DNA of 64,000 bases, taken from Laspinema palackyanum D2c (GTDB lineage: Bacteria; Cyanobacteriota; Cyanobacteriia; Cyanobacteriales; Laspinemataceae). The stretch is taken from positions 90,382-154,381 of the forward strand of contig NZ_JAMXFD010000011.1 in NCBI RefSeq assembly GCF_025370875.1, in the 5' to 3' direction. Position numbers and translations under genes: made by a program. The first letter of the stretch is position 1. Each line of letters starts with the position of its first letter. Below, piece by piece: positions 1 through 8,668 of this stretch. The notes beneath the pieces are model-generated. The model saw nothing but the letters and a program-made list of their open reading frames with translations, was not told the origin of the DNA and did no database searches.

Positions 1-2
1 TA

Positions 3-1535
3 GAAAAGGAAAATTGGAACCAAGCTCTGGGCTATATGCGACAACTGCTTTCCGTGGAAAATACTTACTGGGAAACGGTGCGCTATGATAGCCTGAATGA
101 ACTGATCCGGGTGACTCAGCAAGAAGGTCAAACCTTGAACAAAGCCCGCAGTTTAGCGGAACAAGGAGAACTCAAAAATATCACCGAAGCGATCGCCCTG
201 GTCGATAAAATTGAACCCCAGAGCAAGTTATATAAAAAATCTCGGTCTTTAGCCACTGACTTTTCCAAGCAAATGCTGGCATTAGCTCGCAAAAATGGTG
301 AGGAGCAAAAGTGGGAAGATGCCATTTACATTGCTCGCCAAGTTCCCGGCAACAGTTCGGTTAAAAAAGAAGCAGAAGATTTCATCGAACTGACTCGGGC
401 AAGATCCATTGCTACTCGGGTAACGGTCCGCTCTTTGGAAGATGCGATCGCTAAAGCCCAAGTGATTGGCCCCGATCGCCCTCTGCACTTGGAAGCCAAA
501 CGGTTAATCTCTCAGTGGCAAGATAGCATCAAAGATGTGGCCTACCTAGAACAGGCACGGAATCTGGCGATGGCGGGGAATGTTAACAATTTGCGCTCGG
601 CGATCGCGCAAGCTCAACTGGTCAGTCGCACCAATCTGGTCTGGGATCGAGCGCAGGAAGAAATTAACGATTGGCAAAGTCGGATTGAGGAGACCGAAGA
701 CGGGCCCTATCTACGACAGGCTGACCAACTTGCCAGTTATGGCGATCGGGCTTCGTTGCAAGCCGCGATTGATACCGCTAGGAAGGTGGGGTCAGGGCGG
801 GCCTTGTATGATGAAGCCCAGGAGAAAATTCAGGAGTGGAATCAGGAAATTCAACGACTTGAAGACCAGCCTATCTTAGACCGCGCCTGGAATTTGGCAC
901 AATGGGGAAATATCAATGGGGCGATCGCTACAGCCCAAGGCATTCGTCCCGGTCGATTGCTGTACAGTGAGGCCCAGTCGGCGATTCAAACCTGGCAGCA
1001 GGAAGGTCGCGATCGCCAACTCCTGGACCGCGCCTATCAGCTTGGAGATGTTTCTCAAAGCCCGGAACGGTTGATTCAGGCAATGGATTTGGCAAATCAA
1101 GTCTCTTCTAAGTCTAATTTACGCTTTAGCGCCGATGCAGCGATTCAAGACTGGAGTCAACGGATTTTGGCCCTGGCTCAACAACGGTCTTTGGAGAATC
1201 TTCCGCAGGCGATCGAAATGGCTCGGATGATTCCATTTTATTCCAATCTATATAACCAGGCACGGCGAGAAGTTGAGGCATGGGAAACCATTCTGAATCC
1301 GCCTCCGGTGCAAGTCCAGGAACCGAGTCCGGCGGCGACGGGCCCCAGTCCCACTCCTACGCCCTTCCCCCAAGAAAGGCCGACAGATTCGGTAAATCCG
1401 CCCGTCTCCCCCTCGGAACCTACAACGACCCCAAATGGTTTCCCGGCCACTTCTGCGCCACCTATACCCATCGAACCCATTGAGGCCCTGGGGAGAGATT
1501 CTCAGAATCCGCCCCTAATCCAACGAATAGAGTAA
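3..1535 (+). CDS. Repeat-rich helical protein, 5' end outside window
   Basis: The frame is open from base 3, so the first ATG (36) is not shown to be the start and the gene is truncated on the left. About 510 residues are visible. Most of them are copies of a helical unit of roughly 45 residues with the pattern AR-x-LA, then L-x-x-AI-x-x-A, then LY-x-EAQ-x-x-I-x-x-W. From about residue 430 the protein becomes a Pro/Ser/Thr-rich tail. Such repeats occur in large cyanobacterial proteins often labelled chromosome segregation ATPase. No Walker motif is visible here, so that label is not supported by this part. Function unknown; a scaffold or interaction role is only a guess. Confidence 0.7.
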   Translation, partial: EKENWNQALGYMRQLLSVENTYWETVRYDSLNELIRVTQQEGQTLNKARSLAEQGELKNITEAIALVDKIEPQSKLYKKSRSLATDFSKQMLALARKNGEEQKWEDAIYIARQVPGNSSVKKEAEDFIELTRARSIATRVTVRSLEDAIAKAQVIGPDRPLHLEAKRLISQWQDSIKDVAYLEQARNLAMAGNVNNLRSAIAQAQLVSRTNLVWDRAQEEINDWQSRIEETEDGPYLRQADQLASYGDRASLQAAIDTARKVGSGRALYDEAQEKIQEWNQEIQRLEDQPILDRAWNLAQWGNINGAIATAQGIRPGRLLYSEAQSAIQTWQQEGRDRQLLDRAYQLGDVSQSPERLIQAMDLANQVSSKSNLRFSADAAIQDWSQRILALAQQRSLENLPQAIEMARMIPFYSNLYNQARREVEAWETILNPPPVQVQEPSPAATGPSPTPTPFPQERPTDSVNPPVSPSEPTTTPNGFPATSAPPIPIEPIEALGRDSQNPPLIQRIE

Positions 1536-2527
1536 TTAATCCATGAGGATGGGGTTACTTGTGGTCCTCTTCCCCCTATACAGGGGAGAGGAGCGCAAGT
1601 TGTTCGGGGCAGAAAAACCCACACCCATCCCGGGTGGAGGCTCAGAGGACTTCCTTCGTCCCACGGAGGCGATCGGGCGCTCTCCTGCCTCAGTGGGGGA
1701 ATAGGGGTTTTCAATGCTTCCGGAGCTTTAAAAATTCTTTACAATAAAATTGAGAGTTAAATCGGTAAACTCGGGTATAATATTAAGATTATAGATAGCA
1801 AATTTACGGTTAAAATCTCACCTAAAAATCATAATGCCGCAGGTTGAATCAGTTAGAAAGCCTGCGGATTTTGCGATATAAAAAATAGGGGTGCTTCCGG
1901 TGGTGATACAGGGAGAGAAATCTAGTCCAGCTTAGGGGGATGTCGCTCATGTTGCAGCAGTTGGATAATAACGGTCTGGGGCTTTTCCACGGAAGAAGGC
2001 CCCTCTGTTGTCTGCGTGAATGAAACTCCTACTCACAGAGCAGAACAGAGTAGAGGGGAAGTAGGGAAGCGGGTGCAGCCCGGTTGAGGAAGGGTAGGGA
2101 TGAGAGTCCTCAATCCACCGCGCGATCGCCATCTGGGTTGGAGAAGAGTGCAGTCGGCCTAAATCTCTCGCTATTTTCAGGCGCAACCGCTACCCTAGAA
2201 TAATGAAGCACCGCTTTAGACCATTCTTGCCCATCGACCTCGTTGAGTCTTGCACGGCGCTGTTGGTGCTTTTTTCAATCCGCGATCGGGGAGTTCATGT
2301 TAGCCAAAATAACAGTTTATGCAGAATCATCCTGAGTACCATTCCAATGGTAAATCTTTCCCGCTGTGAATGTAGTGGCCACTCAACATACACCCTAAAG
2401 AGTAATGCATCGTCTGATGAGAAAATTCGCATCCGAAAGGAATTTCCTAAAGCGGTTCTTCCTGAAAATTAGCCAGAGTTTCAAGACATTTGTTTTGCTG
2501 CATTTCCCGTCAAACGGGAAGCAGAAA
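1536..2527. other. Long intergenic region with weak RNA-like signals
   Basis: No convincing gene is seen in these ~990 bases; short frames in it have no recognisable motif. A TATAAT hexamer lies at 1776-1781. About 60 bp further on is an inverted repeat, CCGCAGG (1837-1843) with CCTGCGG (1861-1867), followed by ATTTTGCG. Together these could bound a small transcript of about 80 nt, but no good -35 box is present. A second short inverted repeat lies near 1569-1590 (CCCCT/AGGGG). Confidence 0.3.
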
Positions 2528-5389
2528 ATGTCAAAAACTAAGCGATTATTGATTTTGTTTTTGGCATTTTTCATATTGCCTGTAAGCTTCGGACTATTTT
2601 CGGGTCAAGCCAATAGTCAAATGCCCGACACGAGATATTACAGCCAAAACATACCCGTACCGATACCCAATGAGTGGGGAGATGAAAACGGTAACAACGA
2701 GGACACCGAGAACAACGAGGAGAGTGAGGTAGACGAGGACAGCGATTCCCTGCAACCGTTTGATGAAGCGGTGAAAGATGCTGAAAAACTGCCCGGACTT
2801 TTCACCCTTTACCACAATAAGAAAACTGGCAAAGTTTACCTGGAGATTCAGCCGGAACAACTGGACCAAAACTTCTTATGCGTGATGACTCTAGCATCCG
2901 GGATTGGAGAAGGAGGATTGTTTCGCGGAATGCCCCTCCAGGATTTTCTGTTTTTCTTTAAACGGGTGAACAAAAACATCCATTTTGGGGTTAGAAATGT
3001 TTATTTCCGTGCAAATCCGGGAGATCCCATTGAGCGATCGCTCAACCGTTCCTTTAGTGATTCTGTTCTAGCTTCTTTACCCATCGAAAGCATTCATCCC
3101 GACCGGGAAAGCCTGCTGATTGACCTGAATAAACTCCTAATTGAGCGCCAGGATATTAGTGGGTTAACGTCCATTTTACCTTGGTTATTAGGAAGCGCCT
3201 ACATTCGAGATACGGATAAATCCTATTTTGGGCGAGTTCAAACCTTCCCCGCCAATGTAGAAATTGAGTCCGTCTATGGGTTCAGTGGCGGCGATGATTT
3301 ATTCGCCAATGTCGAGAGTTTGCCTGATAGTCGGGGGTTTTCCTTAAACGTGAATTATAGCCTTTCCGCACTGCCGGTTAACAATGGCTTTCGTCCCCGA
3401 TTAGCAGATAACCGAGTCGGCTATTTTATCACTGCCTATCAAGATTTGTCCGACACTCGCAGTAAAGAACCGTTCCAGCGTTATATTAACCGCTGGAATT
3501 TGGAAAAAGAAAACCCCGATGCGCCCCTTTCTCCCCCGAAACAGCCGATTGTTTTCTGGATTGAAAACAACGTTCCGGTAGAATATCGGGATGCCCTGCG
3601 TGAAGGCATCGAAGTCTGGAATCAGGCATTTGAGAAAGCTGGGTTTATTAATGCGATCGAAGCGCGACAGATGCCCGATAATGCGGTTTGGGATCCGTCA
3701 GATGTTCGCTACAACACCATTCGCTGGTCCAGTTCCTTTGAATCCTGGTTTGCCGGAGTTGGTCCCTCTCGCGTCAACCCCCTCACCGGGGAAATTTTAG
3801 ATGCGGATATTCTCATTGATGGGAATATCGTGCGAACTATCAAAAATGAATATCGCACCCTGATTCAACAACAACCCAATGCCTCAGAAATGACCTTCTT
3901 GGGCAAAATGTTACAAGGGACTCCCTGCTTCCCCGGGATGAGTGGCAACTCTGGCATGGGTAACGGGGAAGCAATGACGGGGAATTCCGGTGCCCCGGTA
4001 CAGCAACCGCCCCAGGTGCACAGCTTCGTCCGCAAGATGATGGAAAGATACGACCTCTGCTATGGCATGGAAGCGCCACAACAGTTGGCGATCGGGGCAA
4101 TGGGTTTGTCCATGCTTCATAATGCCTTTCCCAGTGGGGAGGAAATGACACAATATATCAATCAGTATCTAACATTTCTCACAGCCCATGAAGTTGGTCA
4201 TACCTTGGGACTGCGCCATAACTTCCACGGCAGTACCATGTTATCACCGGAGGAGTTGCATAATACAGAGCTTACTCGCACAGAAGGTATGGTTGCTTCT
4301 GTCATGGACTATGTACCCGTGAACTTGGCACCCAAGGATCACAAACAGGGTGACTTTTTCCCGATGTTAGTCGGTCCTTATGATGAATGGGCGATCCAAT
4401 ATGGGTATAAACCGATGCCTGAGATGCTACCTCAACAAGAACAGCGGGAACTGGAACGAATTGCCGCTGAAAGTAGCACTAACCCCGATTTAGCTTATGC
4501 CCCTGATGAGGATTCGATGGATATTCTCAACCCAGCGGCGAATATGTTCGACCTCAGTGGCGATATGCTGCAATACTCCGAGTGGCAGTTGGAAAATGCC
4601 CGGGAAATGTGGGAACGCCTGGATACACGCTATCCCGTCAGTGGAGAAAGTTTCACAGAAGTTCGGCGGATGTTTGATACCGTGTTTTCCTATTATTTCC
4701 GACAGGCAATGAATGCGACTCTCTATATTGGGGGTCAATGGTTTAATCGCAATCATGCTGATGGCAATGGACGCTTACCCTTTGAACCTGTATCCGTGGA
4801 GAAACAGCGTCAGAGTTTGGCATTGCTGCAAAAGTACATTTTTGATGAAACAGCATTACAATTTCCGCCGCAACTTCTGAATAAATTAGCCCCCGATCGC
4901 TGGTATCACTGGGGTGCAGTTCCCGTAGTTTATCCCTTGGATTATCCCATTCATCAACGGATTAATTTACTCCAACGGGTCGTTCTGCGCGAGTTGTTCT
5001 CCTATCTAAGGCTAATGCGCTTACAGGATTTAGAATTAAAAACTGAACCCGGTCAAGCGTTGACCATGCAGGAACTATTTGACACCCTAGAAAAGGGAAT
5101 TTGGACCGAGGTTGTTAATCGCCCCGATGATTTAAAAGTGATTTCCAGTGTCCGCCGAAGTCTACAACGGGAACATCTAGGGATGTTAATCAGTATGGTG
5201 TTGCGAACCTCTAATGTTCCTGATGAAGCCCGAACCCTTGCCCGATATAACTTAGGGCAACTCCGAGGGTCCGTGGACAATACCCTAAAACGGCGAGGAC
5301 GACATCTGGATACGGCCAGTAAAGCCCACCTAGAGGAAACTCGCGATCGCATCGATAAAACCCTAGAGGCACAGTTCCAATCCGGTTGA
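2528..5389 (+). CDS. Secreted zinc metalloprotease, Met-zincin type (DUF5117/DUF4953-like)
   Basis: Predicted exported zinc-dependent peptidase of 953 residues. The ATG at 2528 is chosen because it opens directly on a signal peptide (MSKTKR, a hydrophobic run, then a likely cut near SGQANSQ). The frame is open further upstream to 2405, but that would bury the signal sequence. An acidic low-complexity stretch (E/D/N-rich) follows the signal. The extended zinc site HEVGHTLGLRH is at residues 554-564, and the likely Met-turn SVMDYVP has its Met at about residue 593. These are the metzincin signatures, and the long flanking regions fit the DUF5117/DUF4953 family found in bacterial envelopes. The substrate is unknown. 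It stands alone on the plus strand. Confidence 0.85.
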   Translation: MSKTKRLLILFLAFFILPVSFGLFSGQANSQMPDTRYYSQNIPVPIPNEWGDENGNNEDTENNEESEVDEDSDSLQPFDEAVKDAEKLPGLFTLYHNKKTGKVYLEIQPEQLDQNFLCVMTLASGIGEGGLFRGMPLQDFLFFFKRVNKNIHFGVRNVYFRANPGDPIERSLNRSFSDSVLASLPIESIHPDRESLLIDLNKLLIERQDISGLTSILPWLLGSAYIRDTDKSYFGRVQTFPANVEIESVYGFSGGDDLFANVESLPDSRGFSLNVNYSLSALPVNNGFRPRLADNRVGYFITAYQDLSDTRSKEPFQRYINRWNLEKENPDAPLSPPKQPIVFWIENNVPVEYRDALREGIEVWNQAFEKAGFINAIEARQMPDNAVWDPSDVRYNTIRWSSSFESWFAGVGPSRVNPLTGEILDADILIDGNIVRTIKNEYRTLIQQQPNASEMTFLGKMLQGTPCFPGMSGNSGMGNGEAMTGNSGAPVQQPPQVHSFVRKMMERYDLCYGMEAPQQLAIGAMGLSMLHNAFPSGEEMTQYINQYLTFLTAHEVGHTLGLRHNFHGSTMLSPEELHNTELTRTEGMVASVMDYVPVNLAPKDHKQGDFFPMLVGPYDEWAIQYGYKPMPEMLPQQEQRELERIAAESSTNPDLAYAPDEDSMDILNPAANMFDLSGDMLQYSEWQLENAREMWERLDTRYPVSGESFTEVRRMFDTVFSYYFRQAMNATLYIGGQWFNRNHADGNGRLPFEPVSVEKQRQSLALLQKYIFDETALQFPPQLLNKLAPDRWYHWGAVPVVYPLDYPIHQRINLLQRVVLRELFSYLRLMRLQDLELKTEPGQALTMQELFDTLEKGIWTEVVNRPDDLKVISSVRRSLQREHLGMLISMVLRTSNVPDEARTLARYNLGQLRGSVDNTLKRRGRHLDTASKAHLEETRDRIDKTLEAQFQSG

Positions 5390-5396
5390 AATTGAG

Positions 5397-5452
5397 GAGA
5401 TAGGGAGGATGGGGGAGACGGGGAGGATCGGGAGGATCGGGAGGATCGGGGA
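5397..5452 (+). repeat. G-rich short tandem repeat (GGGAGGAT-like)
   Basis: A purine tract of imperfect GGGAGGAT(C) units lies just after the metalloprotease gene. Related tracts (AGATAGGGAGGATAGGGGAG) occur at 28386-28436, also next to the 24-bp interspersed repeat. Confidence 0.6.
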
Positions 5453-5479
5453 GATTTCGACATAAATTCCTTCTTCCTG

Positions 5480-5576
5480 TTCGTAGTAACGACTTCAGTC
5501 GTTATCCCCTCCCCGTTCCTAGTAACGACTTCAGTCGTTATCCCCTCCGGTGTTCGTAGTAACGACTTCAGTCGTT
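5480..5576 (+). repeat. Three copies of the 24-bp interspersed repeat
   Basis: Copies lie at 5480-5503, 5516-5539 and 5553-5576, with start-to-start distances of 36 and 37 bp. The unit is TTCGTAGT followed by the palindromic core AACGACTTCAGTCGTT (arms AACGACT/AGTCGTT around TC). The gaps are short, pyrimidine-rich and similar to each other, so this is not a CRISPR array. Confidence 0.9.
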
Positions 5577-5699
5577 CCCCCCTTCCCGAGTAGAGACAAT
5601 GGAGTACAATTCTCTAAAAGCATCTGGAATTCCAGTGCTTTTGGTGAATCTTCCTTTCCTCCAACTCCTCCTAACCCTTTCTTCTATATAGACTGGCAC

Positions 5700-7217
5700 A
5701 TGACATTTATCTCGATTGTCTACGCCCTCTTTCTCCTAAGCATCCTGGGTATCTACTGGACCGTTAATAAACAGCGATCTCGCCTGTGGATTCTGTTAAT
5801 CGCCAGCTTAGTCTTTTACACCTCCCTCCAGGTGGAGTACATTCCCCTGTTGCTGCTAGGGACTTGGATTAACTACCGCATCGGACGGGCGATCGCCAAA
5901 ACCTCCGAACGTCAACCCAATCCCCAAACCTGGCAACTTGTCACCGACGACTGGCAAACCCAATTTGCCGCCTGGGAACGCCGCCGCCTCATCGGATTAT
6001 GGGGCGGTATCCTCTTCAACATCCTGGTACTCGCCGGATTCAAATACATTCCCTTCATCTTCAACAGCCTAGGGACCTGGTTTGGCTTACCCGCCGCCCA
6101 AGAAACCGCCACTTGGTTTCAACAAAACATTCTCCCCCCATTAGGACTGAGTTTTTTCGTCTTTGAATGCATCGCCTACCTCATCGACGTTTATCGCGGT
6201 TCCCCCGCCTCCGCCCAATTTCTGCGCTTTGCCTCCTATAAACTCTTTTTCCCCAAACTCATCTCCGGACCCATCACCCGGTATCATCATTTCCAACGAC
6301 AACTCAAAACCCTCATTTTTCCCTCCTCTCATGACTGGGTAGAAGGACTTTGGTTGATTGCCTGTGGCGCATTCAAAAAAGGAGTCGTAGCCGATCGCCT
6401 AGGAATCTTCGTCACCCTCAGCTTTGAAAACGTCCAACGCGCAGGCAGCGGTGACCTTTGGTTAGCTACCATAGCCTATGGATTACAACTATTTCTCGAC
6501 TTTAGCGGTTATGTCGATATCGCCCGAGGCAGCGCCATCCTCCTCGGATTCAACCTCCCCAAAAACTTCAACTTCCCCTACTTCAGTACCAGCATTGCCG
6601 ACTTTTGGCGACGCTGGCATATCACCTTGGGAGATTGGTTGCGAAACTATTTATACTTTCCCCTAGGCGGGTCGCGAGTTGGATTAGCCCGCACCTGCCT
6701 CAACCTCATCATCGTCATGTTAATCGCCGGAATTTGGCATGGTGCCGCCTGGGGATTCATCCTCTGGGGTGCAGTCCACGGCATCGCCTTGGCAGTCCAT
6801 CGCCTCACCGACATCCTCTCCAAACGAGTCGAGGGGTTAAAACTCCTCTGGAAAAGCATTCCCGGCATTCTCTTCAGTTGGTTTCTCACTCAAACCTTCG
6901 TCTTTTTAGCCTGGATTCCGTTCCGCCTCCCCAACCTCAGAGAAGCCGGATGGGTGATGCAGCACTTCTGGGGACATACCGGAGACATCCAATTCACCGA
7001 GAAAGTCTATCTGGAAAGCCTTGGGTTACAGCGCATTGAAGTCACCTTATTGTTGGTGTTAATTTGGCTAATCATGACCCTAAGTTACGCCATGAATCGG
7101 GGATTGAAATTGCAGCTAAACTGGCCGATTAAAATTGCCTTAGTTCCCCTTTGTTTGTACGCCGTGTGGATTTTTGCTCCAGAAGGGGGTTTACCCTATA
7201 TCTACTTTGATTTTTAA
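5700..7217 (+). CDS. MBOAT family O-acyltransferase (AlgI-like), copy 1
   Basis: Polytopic membrane enzyme of 505 residues that probably moves acyl groups across the membrane onto a surface polymer. The ATG at 5700 (MTFISIVYALF) is taken as the start, because the frame further upstream runs through the 24-bp repeats and is not protein-like. Family hallmarks are WHITLGDWLRNYLYFPLGGS and, in the next helix, AGIWHGAAWGFILWG, which carries the likely catalytic His. Many hydrophobic helices are visible. Unlike the second MBOAT gene (49097-50569), it has no SGNH partner beside it. The acceptor is unknown. Confidence 0.88.
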   Translation: MTFISIVYALFLLSILGIYWTVNKQRSRLWILLIASLVFYTSLQVEYIPLLLLGTWINYRIGRAIAKTSERQPNPQTWQLVTDDWQTQFAAWERRRLIGLWGGILFNILVLAGFKYIPFIFNSLGTWFGLPAAQETATWFQQNILPPLGLSFFVFECIAYLIDVYRGSPASAQFLRFASYKLFFPKLISGPITRYHHFQRQLKTLIFPSSHDWVEGLWLIACGAFKKGVVADRLGIFVTLSFENVQRAGSGDLWLATIAYGLQLFLDFSGYVDIARGSAILLGFNLPKNFNFPYFSTSIADFWRRWHITLGDWLRNYLYFPLGGSRVGLARTCLNLIIVMLIAGIWHGAAWGFILWGAVHGIALAVHRLTDILSKRVEGLKLLWKSIPGILFSWFLTQTFVFLAWIPFRLPNLREAGWVMQHFWGHTGDIQFTEKVYLESLGLQRIEVTLLLVLIWLIMTLSYAMNRGLKLQLNWPIKIALVPLCLYAVWIFAPEGGLPYIYFDF

Positions 7218-7242
7218 ACCGCACCGCAAATCAGCAAGACCC

Positions 7243-7292
7243 GGCGGGGGATAAATCCCCCGCCTAACAGCTAAAGTCGTCTAAAGACGACT
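7243..7292 (+). terminator. Two hairpins after the MBOAT gene
   Basis: GGCGGGGGAT-AA-ATCCCCCGCC (7243-7264) is a near-perfect GC-rich hairpin 25 bp after the stop codon. It lacks a clean T-run. A second perfect inverted repeat, AGTCGTCT-AA-AGACGACT, follows at 7275-7292. Either could end transcription or process the mRNA. Confidence 0.45.
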
Positions 7293-7364
7293 GATCGTCT
7301 TATCCAGCAGTGTTTTTAGTCGGTTAAAACCCTTAGCGGTTGTTACCTCTGCTGCAAGATGTCA

Positions 7365-7456
7365 GTAGTAACGACTTCAGGCGTTATCTTCTCTTAGTTC
7401 GTAGTAACGACTTCAGTCGTTCTCTTCTTAAGTTCGTAGTAACGACTTCAGTCGTT
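7365..7456 (+). repeat. Three copies of the 24-bp interspersed repeat
   Basis: Copies start at about 7365 (5' end and palindrome degenerate, ...TTCAGGCGTT), 7398-7421 and 7433-7456. The last one overlaps the 3' end of the minus-strand remnant at 7448: read in reverse, its AACGACTGA supplies the final codons Asn-Asp-stop. Confidence 0.88.
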
Positions 7457-7848
7457 TCTTACTCCTATCAAATAAGCTTTAAATAAACGATGAACTACCA
7501 AAAGAGACAATCCATTCCCGGTAATTTTTTCAATTAATCCCCGTTTTTTTAAAGACTGCACGACTTTCAAAAACTCAGCATCAGACAACGCCAACTCAGT
7601 CGGGTTTTGAAAAATATCTGCTGCTTCCTGGTTTGCCAACCACCGAATCACCAGTTTTTCCGACGCCGACAACCGTTGATAATACCCTTGCAAGCGGGAT
7701 TCTAAATCTCCGAGAAAGAGACTGGGATAGGATAAGAAGCGATCGATACTACCATTAAATAAATCTTGAATCGTAGAAGCAATGATATTTAACCAGGAAG
7801 GGTTGCCGCCATAAATCTGGATGAGTTCCCCCCATTTATCCGGCTCAG
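7448..7848 (-). pseudogene. Fragment of an NB-ARC/NACHT-type ATPase, fused to a vapC 5' end
   Basis: The minus-strand frame from about 7848 reads EPDKWGELIQIYGGNP...IIASTIQDLF...LSASEKLVIRWLANQ. This resembles the segment after the ATPase core in cyanobacterial NB-ARC/WD40 proteins. No P-loop and no WD40 repeats are present, so only an internal piece of ~130 residues survives. Upstream the frame runs into out-of-frame vapC sequence. Downstream it ends in a copy of the 24-bp repeat. An ATG exists at 7921 in this frame, but it lies inside the antitoxin gene and is unlikely to be used. Called a remnant with good confidence; the parent family is less certain. Confidence 0.6.
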
Positions 7849-7881
7849 TATAAAAGTATGAGTATCTAATAAAACTTTCAT
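7789..7881 (-). pseudogene. Truncated vapC (PIN toxin) 5' end, fragment 1
   Basis: The ATG at 7881 overlaps the antitoxin stop codon as ATGA, the usual coupling in type II toxin-antitoxin operons. It encodes MKVLLDTHTFIL, the typical start of a VapC PIN domain with its first catalytic Asp. After about 12 codons the similarity ends. The DNA becomes the NB-ARC-like fragment in another frame, with a stop after 30 residues. The toxin is therefore almost entirely deleted. Confidence 0.72.
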
Positions 7882-8111
7882 AGCCCCCAAAAATCATCCG
7901 GTAAAGGCTCATCAAAATCATTACTCATCACCATTGCCCCATAATTTAATCCGACTTTCGGTATCATAGGTTGCTGACTGGGCAAGGGCAGCACTTTGGC
8001 AAAAGGTACTCCCTCAGAAGTTAACAGGATCTCGGTCTGATTCTGAAGATCCGCCAATAATTCGATTAAGTTCTCCGGTAAGCTAGTAATCTCAAAGGTT
8101 TTCGGCGACAT
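7878..8111 (-). CDS. Antitoxin of a former VapC-type module (Phd/VapB-like)
   Basis: A 77-residue protein beginning MSPKTFEITSLPENL and ending ...DEPLPDDFWGL, with a middle segment EILLTSEGVPFAKVLPL. Small cyanobacterial antitoxins of this pattern pair with PIN toxins, and the ATGA overlap with a vapC start (7881) confirms the pairing. The toxin is now truncated, so this is an orphan antitoxin. A plausible promoter lies upstream (TATACT near 8148-8153 in minus-strand sense, with GTGAAA 16 bp before it). It may still bind its operator or neutralise related toxins elsewhere in the genome. Confidence 0.75.
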   Translation of the reverse strand: MSPKTFEITSLPENLIELLADLQNQTEILLTSEGVPFAKVLPLPSQQPMIPKVGLNYGAMVMSNDFDEPLPDDFWGL

Positions 8112-8236
8112 AGTTTCATCGGCGTTAACTTTCCCAGTTTTGTCTAGTATAATGCTATTTTTCTAACTTTCACAGTCCTAGAGCCGGATGTTTGTATCCA
8201 CGACTCCCTCCTACTGCGCGCCTCCCTGCCTAGCCC

Positions 8237-8302
8237 CTATCGAGTCTGAATGCTGACGACCCACCTTTTCAGCACAATATGGGTATCAAGCAGGTATTTC
8301 AT
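8237..8302 (-). pseudogene. Truncated vapC (PIN toxin) 5' end, fragment 2
   Basis: Starting with ATG at 8302, the frame reads MKYLLDTHIVLKRWV and stops after 21 codons. MKYLLDTHI is a standard VapC N-terminus. The ATG again overlaps an upstream stop as ATGA (frame ending ...EVQNWE). The rest of the toxin is missing. The different codons show that this is not a copy of fragment 1. Confidence 0.6.
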
Positions 8303-8339
8303 TCCCAATTTTGAACTTCCGCCTTATCGCCTTGCTTAT

Positions 8340-8460
8340 TCATAACTTAATCTCGAATAAAGAGCGAGGCAAACCAGACTGGCGAATAATTGACTGCAAC
8401 GTGCCAATTTTTATTTTTTTATAGTTAGGCACTGGAACGGTAACAGTTGATTCCAAATTA
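8340..8460 (-). pseudogene. hicA toxin remnant (C-terminal part only)
   Basis: The minus-strand frame encodes STVTVPVPNYKKIKIGTL then QSIIRQSGLPRSLFE and stops at 8340. This matches the conserved C-terminal half of HicA mRNA interferases (TVPVP..., IGTL.SIIRQ.GL). No start codon or N-terminal half remains. The frame is continuous with the alternative (-1) end of hicB, so a deletion seems to have joined hicB to the tail of hicA. Confidence 0.65.
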
Positions 8461-8461
8461 T

Positions 8462-8668
8462 TTAAGCGGCACTCAATTTCGGAAGCCCTAGCCGTCTCAA
8501 AAAAAGTTCTAAGGCTTCAATTAAATTAGAACGGGCTTGTTCAACTGTGTCACCTTGACTAGCCAGAGCTAGTTCTGAACATAAAGAAACATATCCATTC
8601 CCTTCTCGTTCAATGATTGCGGTGAGTTGTTGAGTGTGGTTAATATGCTTTTTTGGGGAAAAATTCAA
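8462..8668 (-). CDS. hicB: HicB-like antitoxin with frameshifted C-terminus
   Basis: A 68-residue HicB-type partial RNase-H-fold antitoxin: TAIIEREGNGYVSLCSELALASQGDTVEQ followed by ARSNLIEALELF is the family core. The usual ...ALELFFETAS..EI..RL ending is broken. After a run of seven T (minus strand, near 8505) the annotated frame ends LRRLGLPKLSAA. The neighbouring frame continues FFETARASEIECRL into the hicA remnant, which suggests a one-base frameshift. The pair is probably non-functional as a toxin-antitoxin system. An antitoxin-only role is possible. Confidence 0.7.
   Translation of the reverse strand: MNFSPKKHINHTQQLTAIIEREGNGYVSLCSELALASQGDTVEQARSNLIEALELFLRRLGLPKLSAA

Noticed and set aside
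5550-5699. Longer MBOAT protein starting in the 24-bp repeats
   Set aside because: The extra 50 residues are repeat-derived (FVVTTSVV...) and not conserved in style. The ATG at 5700 leads straight into the first membrane helix.
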